Below are positions 31,260 through 41,454 of a stretch of DNA of 64,000 nucleotides, in pieces. This DNA comes from Mesostigma viride (lineage: Eukaryota; Streptophyta; Mesostigmatophyceae; Mesostigmatales; Mesostigmataceae). A program made the position numbers and the translations under genes. The notes beneath the pieces are model-generated. The model saw only the letters and a list, made by a program, of their open reading frames with translations. It was not told where the DNA came from and ran no database searches. The first letter of the stretch is position 1; each line of letters starts with the position of its first letter. The DNA lies in contig RPFO01000468.1 of NCBI GenBank assembly GCA_009746045.1, forward strand, positions 1-64,000, in the 5' to 3' direction.

Positions 31260-32378
31260 ATATTTGGGCACTCTAAACAGGCAGAAATGTTTGCTTGGAA
31301 GCTAGGTAAGCAGCCTCTGTTGGAGTCCTGCACTGCAGCTGCTGAGAACTGTGTCTGTCAGGAGAATCAGATTCACCCACCACGGTCCCACGCTAGAGAG
31401 CCTGCTAGAGAGCGGGGTGATATCCAAGTAGATATACAGCACATGCGTGGTTTGTATCTATTGGTGGGGGTGGATAGGTTAAGCCGGTAGTGGCTGTTGA
31501 CCATCCTGCCTGGCATGGATGAGCATCACTTGTTGTTGGGTCTCCAGTCTTTGTTGCCATGCTTTGGGGTGTACACCTTGGTGCAAGCTGACTTGCAGTT
31601 TGACTGCTTGAGAAAGCATGCTGATCAGCTTCCGTGTAAGCTGGTAGTGGTCCCTAGAGAGAGTCATGGGCAGCAGGGGGCTGTAGAGAGATCTATCCGT
31701 GAGGTAAAGACAGTGGTGCTAGCAGCAAAGACTGTGCCAGTGGTAGCATCTGCTTTGGAAAAGGCAGCCTGGTGCAAGGGGATTGAGGAACAGCTTAACC
31801 ACAGGGTAAACTATTACTATGATGGTGTGGCAGTCTCTCCCTTAGCAGCGCAGTTTGGGTTGTTGTCCCCAGAGGTAGTGGGTGCCTGCCTGAGAAAGGC
31901 AGATAGAGTGTTTGCTCGGCTGAGGCGCAAGGACAAGGGCTGGAAAATGCTGAGGCCCCTTGTGGGAATGGGGGTCAGGATGTGGAAGGAGCCATCAATA
32001 CCAGGCAAGCGTGGCAAGTGGCAGGATGGGCTGGTAACCCAGTTGGATGAGGCCAACCATTCTTGTCTGGTAGCCTTGGACAAGGATCCTAGGCGCGTGT
32101 ACAGGTTGTCCTGGGCTCACATCCGAGAGAAAAGGCCAAGTGCAATCTGGCCTGTAGACGGCCCTGGGCCTCCCTTGGAGGTTGAGGCTCAGGAGGAGAG
32201 CCAGGCAGTAGATGCTAACCCTCCATGCTTGGATGATGGTCTGTCCTGGATGGACGAGGGTGAGCTGGAATCTGCTGCAACAACTGTCACAAGGCCAGTA
32301 GGGGGCCAGGGCTGGACCAAAGCCCAAGGGGCTCCTCATGGCGGACGTCATCCGGGCATTGATGAGCGGCAAGCGTGA
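31260..32378 (+). pseudogene. Copia-1 integrase region, broken
   Basis: The zinc-binding end is represented by ENCVCQENQIHPPRSHAREP. The catalytic core shows GDIQVDIQHMRGLYLLVGVD, then VQADLQFD, and the GQQGAVERSIREVK segment holding the glutamate. A C-terminal DNA-binding-like part WKEPSIPGKRGKWQDG and RLSWAHIREKRPSA follows. Copia-2 carries the same domain (GQQGAIERAIQEVK). Confidence 0.7.
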
Positions 32379-32399
32379 TCCCAAGGTATCTAAGCTCAC

Positions 32400-32690
32400 G
32401 GGGTGGGGGTCATGCTGGGCAGCAACATTAGAGGTGGATACCAACTAGCAGGTGTCCAATTTCTGAGGGCTGAGGATGCTGCAAGGTTGCAGATGTCTGT
32501 AGCCGGTTGCCCAGCCGTGTCTGATTTCTCGAGGAATGTGTCCATGAAAGTTCTGGGGGAGGTGAGTGTGCCTATTCTGGGGGTGCCCACGGTGTTCTGT
32601 GTGGTAGAGGGCTATGAGGGTCCAGCCATACCGGGGCAGAATTTCTTATGCCAGCCGGGGCCGGGTGACGATAACCTCTGAGGAATTGGC
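32400..32690 (+). pseudogene. Copia-1 retropepsin-like domain, placed after integrase
   Basis: The stretch includes SMKVLGEVSVPILGVPTVF and, near its end, PAIPGQNFLCQ, matching the flap-side beta strands and the closing hLhGxxFL of retropepsins. The paralogous stretch in Copia-2 has the active-site-like EVDTNSQVSIIG. In canonical Copia elements the protease lies between gag and integrase; here it is after integrase. Called from pattern only. Confidence 0.55.
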
Positions 32691-32702
32691 ACTAGAAGGG
32701 CA

Positions 32703-32707
32703 GGGTA
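32703..32707. repeat. Left TSD of Copia-2 (GGGTA)
   Basis: GGGTA directly precedes the left LTR of Copia-2 and is repeated at 40523-40527 after its right LTR. Confidence 0.8.
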
Positions 32708-33322
32708 AGTTGTATGAGAGTGAATGCCACGAATTCCGCCATGGTTCTTGCAGGAAGTTGCCTTTATTAATAACAGGGAACACAGACGTAAGTCACGTCA
32801 CTTCCAAGACTGCACGCAGCACAGGCGACAGGGTCGCAGTGCCAAGAGAACGTGCACGCAAGAACTAGCGTCCCGGTGCGACCAAGTCACACATATAGGT
32901 TGTTAGGGACGCGTCCAAGTATTCAGCTGCACTGTCACAGCTGAACTGTCAATCAATTGATTACACAGACTCTGGCACGCCTTTGGCGCGCAGATCTATC
33001 AATTGTCCATACGGCTAGTCCTGTGGACCTATCCGTACACTGTCAGCATCAATTGTCTCATAGGTCCTGGCGCGCTACAGTGCGCCTACCTATCAATTGA
33101 CCATCAAGTCCTGTACAAGTCCTGTCAACGTCCTGCGGACTATCAAAGTGACACTTGTACATCCTGTGTCCGTACGCGCCCACAGTGGCGCGCCGGGTAC
33201 TGTCGGCACAGCCTAGGAAACGTCATAACTTTTACGTTCCTTAACCAAATGAGGCGTTCAAGGTGCCGTTGGAAAGAGCGTAACAATCTCTATCCATCTA
33301 ACGTAAATCCTTTACGTTAACT
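32708..33322 (-). repeat. Copia-2 3' LTR
   Basis: On the plus strand runs from AGTTGTATGAGAG to TTTACGTTAACT; in element orientation it starts AGTTAACG and ends CATACAACT. It matches 39909-40522 nearly base for base. Confidence 0.85.
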
Positions 33323-34271
33323 CCAATCCCTTCTTTTCTTTAGGGATCACATCCCCTGCCAGGGACCCTTGAAGTAGCTTGAAATGTCCTTCACTCCAGC
33401 TTGAAGCTTGAACAGATGTCTTTAATGGCCATTGCCATTCCCCCAGCCTTTCTTTTAAGGAACTGGAAAAGAAACAGATCTGCCACAGGGAAAACCATTC
33501 CATGAGAAATGGATAAAAACCTATGGAAGTGGCATTACAGAGTACCACCAGATATTAGAAGCACACAAAATTAAATACATACAGGTTAATTCTATGAGGT
33601 CTTCTCCAGGAATTAATCCCATCACCTCGGTAGAGCCTCCAGTACAATGACCTTCTGGCGGTGAGTTACATTAATCCCAGATACTAATCCCATAAAACCC
33701 AGTACATATTCAATATAAGTACAATAAATCCATGACAATTAAAATACCACTTGACAAAGTAAGGCGTATTACAATAGTTTGCCTGTCATTCTCTCAACAG
33801 GGGTCTATTGGCGCCCGTCTTACGGCGCCCGTCTACTTGCCAGATGGTAAACTGCCACAGCAAACAAATGACAAAATGAAACACATAGGCAACAATTAAA
33901 TCCTGCCCTGGGGAACTAGGGAAGTCTGAACAGGCAAACACCTGAACAGGCCAGCTTGTAGAAACATAATACCAGGGAATCGAACCCCGCCCTATAAACC
34001 CCAGAATAAAGGTTCCCAGACCATTGTGAGAAGTATGTACAAATATACATTTCTTTTAAAATAGAATACATGGTCTGTAATGGACCTGTCAACCTTGTGT
34101 AGTCAACAGCATGAACCCCAGCCAAAACCTGGCTGTATCCTGATTAAAATCAGAGTGAGTGTACCATGGTCCATGAGCCTTAGTACAGACTAAAATACAG
34201 GTATTATGCCAGTCACAATGCTGACACTACCACACAATCTGCTCTCCAATGCCCTATAACCAGGCACCAGC
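33323..34271 (-). other. Copia-2 3' non-coding region with B-box
   Basis: About 950 bases after the RNase H ORF with no gene. It holds the purine tract next to the LTR and, at 33976-33986, the B-box sequence GGTTCGATTCC in element orientation, embedded in a T-arm-like GGGGTTCGATTCCC context. Confidence 0.6.
33976..33986 (-). promoter_or_regulatory. RNA polymerase III B-box-like motif in Copia-2
   Basis: GGTTCGATTCC matches the B-box consensus GGTTCGANNCC exactly. The same 11 bases lie at the equivalent place in Copia-1 (44189-44199). No clear A-box is seen upstream. Confidence 0.45.
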
Positions 34272-36093
34272 TTAGACAGCTTGCTGAGATGGGTCCATCA
34301 GAGACTGAAGAACCTTGTATTGCACTGCTGCCTTCTGCACTAGCTTGGTCAAAGCATCAGCAGGATTGTCAACCCCAGGGATATGCTCAATATTGGCCAA
34401 GGAGGACAACTCCTTAAGAAGGAGATAATCCAAGTCCCTACTTCTGGCCATCTGCCTGTGCACAAACTGCACCATCCCCATGGAGTCTGTTTTTAGAAGA
34501 GTGGTAACCTGAAGTGGCCAAGGAGTGTTAGAAGTCATCTGATGAAGCAACTCCTTCAGATAAAGGCTTGTGTGAATGCCTTCACAAATAGCCCTGCATT
34601 CTGCCACATCACTGCTGACAGCCACCCGTTTGTGCAGGCGACTAAACCAGCTCACCAAACTCCCCAGGCCTTCCTGTCTGAGCACAAAGAGCCCTGCAGC
34701 CCTGCCCCTGACCTTGGAGACCTGCCTGCTGTCCATTGAGCTATCCACATACAGCTCCATGCAAATGGGTTGTGATAAATCCACTGCAGACAACAGAATG
34801 CCAGATGAAGCCCTGACCTGATCAGCCACCTTGGCAGACCCTAGCTCCACCAGCATGTCATCAGGCAACCTGGCTATGACCATAAGGTCTGGCCTGGAAA
34901 TGCCTGCCACCCAAGCAACCATGCCCCTCACCATAGGACACAGTGCCTGTGTGATGGTTGGAGGAAGCTTGCTAATGAGGGTCTCTTGATAATCATTGCC
35001 CCCCACCAGCAGCATACGCCACTCCCCCCCTTCTTCACCAGTGTGGCCTCCATGCCCACAAACAGCAGAGGCTCATTCTCCACCTGCCATTGCTCCCTAC
35101 CCAGAGGAAACTTGGACTTAATGATGGAGATCAGCTCCTTAAGCCACGACGTGGGAGCTATCAGATGTAGGTCATCCCCGTGCAGCGAAGCATACACTGG
35201 CAGGCCTTCCCATTGCCCCAGAAACAGACAGGGGTCTACAGGAGAGACCTTCAAGTTGCAATGCTCCTTCAGGAAACGGTTGAGAGTCTCCCTCCAGATT
35301 ATTGGACTTGACCTCAGGCCCTCCAGGCCCTTGAGGATTTTAAGGAACTCCGTGTGGATGTCCCTTTTCCATACAGCAGGCACCCTAACATAGAAAGGCG
35401 TCTTGCCCTCCCACTTTTCCTGTGCCACATCTGCATCCCCTCCAGAAATGCCCTCTTGAAGTCTACCACCACTGAGCCATAGTCCAAGCCCTTGTTGAGA
35501 AGGCCTAGAAATACACACAGCAGCAGCCTCCAAGTGTCATGCAACATGCCAGGGGTATACAACTCCTCAGCAGTGCACTCACCAGTACCCTTGAACTCAT
35601 TCAGCACTGGCCTGACATGTGGTACCTTGACCCCGTCCACCTCCTTCATCTTGATGACAAACTTGAGCTTGAGTAGACGTCGTGCAGGAGGCAGGTCATT
35701 GACAGGTTCCACGCATTTCTTGGAGATCCAGTCCTCCCCAGATTTAATCAGACCCAGTGTGACCTGGGGACACATAATGGGAGAGGACATGAGCTTCACC
35801 AGGCCTTGGTAGTTGATAGGGCTGTGTCCAGCAAGTGAGTGAGGACCAATGCCCAAACTGCTTGGATGACTAGCAGCTGGCAATATGAGGTCATCAACCA
35901 AGGGCTCCTGCCCCTGGCACACTTGCACACGCTTAACCGTCCTGGTTACTGCACGTGATAGGTGAGTGGTCCTGAAATTAATCAGTGGGACCTGACCAGC
36001 CCCTTCCTTAGTCAGGAGAGAGGACGTGATCACTACCCCATCCTGGCATAGGAAATTCTGCCCCAGAAGAGCAGGTCCTTGATAGCCCTCCAA
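34272..36093 (-). pseudogene. Copia-2 RT and RNase H region, broken
   Basis: RT features include KLKFVIKMKEVDGVKVPHVR, LLLCVFLGLLNKGLDYGSVV followed by VDFKRAFLEG, and YASLHGDDLHLI, where the HGDD replaces the common YVDD. RNase H has ICMELYVDSSMDSRQVSKVR, AECRAICEGIHTSLYLKELL and IPGVDNPADALTKLV. Both are of the Copia type. The region is broken. Confidence 0.75.
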
Positions 36094-37480
36094 GACACAA
36101 AAGCAGTGTCCTGTCCAAGGATAGGAATGAATACCTCACCCAGTACCTTCACGTGTACCCCGCCACTGAAGTCAGACACAAACTGATAGCTGGGTTCAGT
36201 CATGCTGTACCCTGCTGCAGCCCTGGTCCCAATGATGGAAACCTGAGAATTAGTGTCTACCTCTAAGGCAGTGTCCAGCCCCAGATTGCCATGCCACCTG
36301 AGCTTGGCTACCTTGGGCTGCTTCTTGGCTCTTTGTAGAGCCCCAATCAATCCAGCCAAACTTGTCCCCCTGGGCTTGGTTAGTGCCTTGGGCTTGACAG
36401 TTGACTCCCCAGCTGTTGACCTTGCAGCCTGTTCAACAAGTACCTCTGCAACCTGGCCAGGGCTGACAGATTCCCCTGCAACAGATGTGGTCGTTGCGTC
36501 AGTGATGTCACTTGGGACCTGAAAATCCTGCAGATCCTGTGAGCCTTGTGCCTGACTGCCCTCATTCATCAGGTTAGGCTTGACATATGACCAACTCAGC
36601 CGGTGTACATGCTTTGGTTCGTCCTCCATGCTGACCAAGCATGCGTGGCTAGCTTCATCAACCTGGGTAACCACCCCAGGACTCCAGCTACCACGTTTGC
36701 CATAAAGGCTAGGTTCCTTCCAAGCTAGGACCTTCTGACCCACTTGTGGCTCCAGCATCTTCCAACCCCGGTCCTTCTCCCTCAGCTTGGCAAAGGTGAC
36801 ATGTGCAGCATGTTTCCAGCCCTCCAGCACATGTGGTGGGCACAGGCCATGATATAGACCCATTGGGCTGACAGCAACTCCATCATAGTAGAAGTTAACC
36901 CTGCTGTTCAGCTGCTGCTCCACGTTCCTCAGCCATGCACTCCTGACAAGTGCAGGTGCAGACAAGGGTACCCAGTCTTCAGAGATGATCAATTTCTTGA
37001 CCTCCTGGATTGCCCTCTCGATAGCACCCTGCTGCCCATGAGCCTCCCTAGGTGTAACCAGCAACTCAGGAAGGGTAGGATCACCCTTGAGATGCTGAAA
37101 CTGCATGTCCACCTGGATCCTTGTGGTAGGAAACTTGGCTCTTACATTCTGCAGGGCAGCCAGCAAGTACCTGTTCTTCATAGAAGGTAAATGCTCCAGC
37201 ACCTTGTATTTGTGTACCTGTCCACGCACACCAACAGTTGCATGCCCCTGATGTGTTGGATATCACACTGCAGATCACCAATGCTCTGAGGTAGAGCTTT
37301 GGCATGTGATTTCCTGGGCTTGTTGGAGGACAACTGGCACTTACACCGTGAGGCAGCTTGCTGACACGCCTTGAGAAGGGGTGCCCTGCCCATACGGAAG
37401 GCAAAGTTGTTTGACAGAGAAGTGGCATGCCCAAACATGTTGTGGATTCGGGCACCCAACTCCTGGTACACAGAGGAAGC
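36033..37480 (-). pseudogene. Copia-2 integrase followed by retropepsin-like domain, broken
   Basis: Integrase: zinc-binding HNMFGHATSLSNNF with a later CKCQ, core GDLQCDIQHIRGMQLLVCVD, IQVDMQFQ and GQQGAIERAIQEVK, then WKEPSLYGKRGSWSPG. After a linker comes GLDTALEVDTNSQVSIIGTR, a D-T-N/S active-site-like turn, then GGVHVKVLGEVFIPILGQDT. The retropepsin-like part thus lies C-terminal of integrase and before RT. Confidence 0.65.
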
Positions 37481-37802
37481 AGTCCCTGGCACAGTCAGGA
37501 CTGTGCTGTCAGGTTGTCCAGCATCACCATGCTGACTTCCATCCTGTTCTGACTCAGAGCCTGAGTCACCCTGCTCATGCCCAACACCTGGACCGCCAGC
37601 AGGGACCACATGCATACCACCAGAGGCCTTCACACCCCTCTGTGGTTGTACATTGGTTTCTCTCAAAATGAGAGGTCCACCCTCGTGCCCAGCACGAGGA
37701 TGCATGGGGTCAGACATTCTTACAGCTGCATCAGCTGTCAAGGACGTCTTCATAGGAACCTGTACCTCTCCAGGTGACCTGGGGCCACCCTGAACCTGGA
37801 GA

Positions 37803-39001
37803 TCACCCTCTTGTTGCCCAGATATAAAATCTGCATTGGAGCACCTGGCCTCCCCCTGGGTGAATTAAGGTGTGTAGGGGTTGCCTCAGACAGTCACTGC
37901 TCCTTGTTGTCTTCTTGCTGACTGCCCTTTGAAGGCTGGCCTGCCTGGGACTTGTTGTTGTTCTTCTTCTTGTTGTTGTTGTTCTTGTTGCTGCCCTGGC
38001 CCTGGGACTTCTTGAAGCTGGGACACTCCTTCTTGATGTGCCCCCACCCCTTGCACAGGTAGCATTGTATCTTTGACTTGCCCTGGCCACTGCCCCCGTT
38101 GTCAGACGCGTTGCCCTGCTTGGGCTGACCACCCACCCGCCTGAACACCGACTTGGAGTGTGACCTCCCGTCAGGGTCGGGTGAATGATTGGCCTTGCGC
38201 TTGTTGTGGTTGCCCCTACGCCCTCCTTGGCTTCGGTCAGCCTCAGACGTTTGGAGCCACCCTGGGTACGCCCACCTGCCTGGGTAGCCTTCACTGCTGG
38301 CACTCCACCCTCAAACAGCTCCTCTGCCTCGAGTGCTTGTTTGATTATGACCTTGTAGGCCTTGAGGGTTGAGTGTGGGGCACACATGACCTTTAAAGAG
38401 CCACGTGTAGCCTTGTCCAGCCCAGAAACCTTGAGCCAGTTTGTCAGGGCTATGTTGTCAGCAACATTAAAGCCGTGAGCCCTGCCCTCCTCAACCATTT
38501 TACAATAGTTAAGGAAGTTCTGGATCAGGTCTCCCTTGACCTCCCACCCCTGGTATTTATCCTGCCAATGGATCCCCACTTTCTTCCTCTGATCCTCTAG
38601 CAGCTCCTTTAACTCTGCCACGTAGCTGGACCAGGCCTTGTTGGCCTTCTTACACTCTCTAGTGAGGTCCTTATCTGATCTGTACACTTGCCAAAAGTCT
38701 GGCTACCTATCCAGATCTGGTAATAGTTTGTACCACCGTACAAACTTGGAAACCCCTCTAGCCCCTCCACAAACTCCTCAGCCTGCTTGGGCTTTGTGTC
38801 TGACGTGACAGGTTGCAGTTGATTCACAATAAGCAAACCCTGGGTAGTGAGATCATAACCAAGAACAGCTTGTGCATTATTATTATTGTGATGATGTGAT
38901 TTCTCCGGTAACCCCACGTCATCTACGTGAGCGGTCCCACTACCAGCACCACCATTATTCCCACTGGCTGGGGCACCTTTGCTACGGCGCCCGTCTGCCA
39001 T
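37803..39001 (-). pseudogene. Copia-2 gag, broken
   Basis: Starts MADGRRSKGAPASGNNGGAG. A helical capsid-like core includes NFLNYCKMVEEGRAHGFNVA, SGLDKATRGSLKVMCAPHST and TLKAYKVIIKQALEAEELFE. The zinc knuckle is CYLCKGWGHIKKEC (CX2CX4HX4C), followed by a Lys/Asn/Gln-rich tail. No protease follows before integrase. Confidence 0.7.
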
Positions 39002-39167
39002 TCTGCACTACAAGCTATTCAAAAACACCTCAGCAAAGCAGCAGAATAAAGTATGTACAAAAAATTGTCGCAACTGCCGCCTGCGCCGGTGTCGCCGCCG
39101 CCCCCGCGAATCGCCGCTGAAAATTCGACAAAATGTCGACGAGCACTGGAAAAAAAAATTGGCCGAC

Positions 39168-39884
39168 TCAGTAGTCGAGGCCCCGGAAATCGCAGTACTC
39201 ATAGGTAAACTCAGGATCCTCCATATCCGGCGTGTGTGCCGGACCTGCGCCGGTATGTATCAAAACCGGTGTGCTCCCCGGCGCGAAAGTTGCGCGCTGC
39301 CGACGTGCGACCAGGCGCAGAGGATGAGTAAAAATGGACAACAATTCCCAACCTGCGGGAATCCACTCTCGCAAAGATGCGAGAAAAGCCACCAGGTTAA
39401 TGAGAACCTGGCGTTCGCGACTGCGTACGCCGCGTGTGATCAGCGACAGCAACGCGAGGTCTTGAAATAAGTTTGTCGACACCACCGGCGCGCCCCCCGT
39501 GCGTAGTGATGCCCAGTTTTGTAAGTTTCTCTGGTAGCCGGTGAGCGAAGAGATGGCGTTGTCCAGCTCTTCGATGGCAGTGGTGACCTCGTTCACCGAC
39601 CGCAAACCTCCACGCACCTGGACCGTAAATTGTGACAAAATGTTGCGAATCTGGTCCAACGGCGCGCGTATAGCCGGCACCAGCTGCGGCAACTGGGGGT
39701 CCTCGGGGAAATCCCCGAGCAATGGAAGAACTGCGCGCTGCCGACGATGAAGTTCGTCGAGCGATATCGTGACCTCGTCAAGCAATTGCTGCCACGACGG
39801 CGCAGCCGGTCTTGGTAAAGGATCAGCCGGCGGTGCGGCTATCTCCTCATCGCCGGGAATTCGGAATTCTTCAGAATTTGGCAT
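39168..39884 (-). CDS. Copia-2 extra ORF between 5' LTR and gag
   Basis: An uninterrupted ORF of about 238 codons starting MPNSEEFRIPGDEEIAAPPA just inside the 5' LTR and ending CDFRGLDY. It has a proline-rich start, then long amphipathic helices (WQQLLDEVTISLDELHRRQR, SVNEVTTAIEELDNAISSLT) typical of coiled coils. It is more GC-rich than gag. I recognise no family. No equivalent is seen in Copia-1's leader. A second gag-like or accessory protein, or captured host sequence, are all possible. Confidence 0.5.
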   Translation of the reverse strand: MPNSEEFRIPGDEEIAAPPADPLPRPAAPSWQQLLDEVTISLDELHRRQRAVLPLLGDFPEDPQLPQLVPAIRAPLDQIRNILSQFTVQVRGGLRSVNEVTTAIEELDNAISSLTGYQRNLQNWASLRTGGAPVVSTNLFQDLALLSLITRGVRSRERQVLINLVAFLASLREWIPAGWELLSIFTHPLRLVARRQRATFAPGSTPVLIHTGAGPAHTPDMEDPEFTYEYCDFRGLDY

Positions 39885-39908
39885 ATTTGGAACGAGGCGT
39901 GTAATACG

Positions 39909-40522
39909 AGTTGTATGAGAGTGAATGCCACGAATTCCGCCATGGTTCTTGCAGGAAGTTGCCTTTATTAATAACAAGGAACACAGACGTAAGTCACGTC
40001 ACTTCCAAGACTGCACGCAGCACAGGCGACAGGGTCGCAGTGCCAAGAGAACGTGCACGCAAGAACTAGCGTCCCGGTGCGACCAAGTCACACATATAGG
40101 TTGTTAGGGACGCGTCCAAGTATTCAGCTGCACTGTCACAGCTGAACTGTCAATCAATTGATTACACAGACTCTGGCACGCCTTTGGCGCGCAGATCTAT
40201 CAATTGTCCATACGGCTAGTCCTGTGGACCTATCCGTACACTACTCAGCATCAATTGTCTCATAGGTCCTGGCGCGCTACAGCGCCTACCTATCAATTGA
40301 CCATCAAGTCCTGTACAAGTCCTGTCAACGTCCTGCGGACTATCAAAGTGACACTTGTACATCCTGTGTCCGTACGCGCCCACAGTGGCGCGCCGGGTAC
40401 TGTCGGCACAGCCTAGGAAACGTCATAACTTTTACGTTCCTTAACCAAATGAGGCGTTCAAGGTGCCGTTGGAAAGAGCGTAACAATCTCTATCCATCTA
40501 ACGTAAATCCTTTACGTTAACT
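39909..40522 (-). repeat. Copia-2 5' LTR
   Basis: Partner of 32708-33322. In element orientation it is followed directly by CGTATTA (plus strand 39902-39908), the same seven bases that follow the 5' LTR of Copia-1. Confidence 0.85.
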
Positions 40523-41260
40523 GGGTAGTTTACCCCTCCAGAGATATCGCTACTCCCAGGGACTTAAAGTGGCTGTGAGGGCTGTGAAGGGTGTTGCAGT
40601 GGAGGGGCCTGATTCTAAGGAGCCCATTGCTAAGGACCTGCTGATCATCCCAACTACGTTTGACCCACGCCAGTTGGGGGTGCAGAGGTACCAGATCCCT
40701 GGAACGAGTCCTGTACCTTGGCGCAAGCTAGTGGAGATGATGCAAAGCCCCAAGATGGCTAAGGCATGGACTCACGGCTTCGTTGCTTCTGGGCATGAGT
40801 GGATGATTGCCAACTGTGCAGAGCCTGTAGAGGTCCTCCCTGAGGATCACCAGCTGCTCAGATTGATGTTTGTCCTCAAGCTCAAACAGGTAGATGGTGT
40901 CGAGGTGCCACATGTCAGACCAATTGCAACCGAGTACCATGGCACTAGACAGATCGCAGATGAGGAGCTCTATACACCAGGGATGCTGCATGACACGTGA
41001 AGAATGTTGTTGTGTGTTTTCTTATCCTTCCTGGTCAAAGGCATTACCTATGGCTCTGCTTTGATAGATTTCAAGGGGGCTTTTCTCAAGGGTGACCAGG
41101 AAGAGGCTAGGGAGACATGGCGAACAATACCACCTTTCTTTGATAAGTGTGCCTGCTGTGTTAAGTGTCCCTGCAGGAGCCCATTACCCGGCCAAGGGGT
41201 GCTACCATACGCGGTATGGTGGCATGGTTGGCTAGCATTTGTGCGCCTGACCTGCTGGTC
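40523..41260 (+). pseudogene. Copia-1 RT region, broken and incomplete
   Basis: Resumes after Copia-2 with a GGGTA duplication. It contains LRLMFVLKLKQVDGVEVPHV, YTPGMLHDT, LLCVFLSFLVKGITYGSALI and DFKGAFLKG, each matching Copia-2's RT. The region is shorter than Copia-2's and broken. Confidence 0.7.
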
Positions 41261-41454
41261 TTGAGTCGGTTGACAGATTCCCAGCTGGTCGAGGTGGGTG
41301 TTGAGAGTGTGATGCAATCTGTGAGGATGTCTCCACCTCTCATCTTGGGTCCTTTGGATTAGTACAGGCCCTTTGACATGGTTCTCTATGTGGACAGTTC
41401 TATGGATAGAAGGAAGGTCACAGAGGTCAGGGGGCGGGCAGCAGCATTAATCAC

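Larger units (their letters stand above)
32708..40522 (-). mobile_element. Copia-2: Copia-type LTR retrotransposon inserted in Copia-1, broken
   Basis: LTRs at 32708-33322 and 39909-40522 differ at only a handful of positions (about 99% alike). The element reads on the minus strand: 5' LTR at the right, an extra ORF, gag, integrase, retropepsin-like domain, RT, RNase H, a 950-base 3' non-coding region and the 3' LTR at the left. A purine tract (plus strand CCAATCCCTTCTTTTCTTTA at 33323) precedes the 3' LTR. It is broken, with about six to eight breaks. The target is Copia-1 between retropepsin-like and RT parts. Domain order and terminal features match Copia-1, so both belong to one clade. 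Confidence 0.85.
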
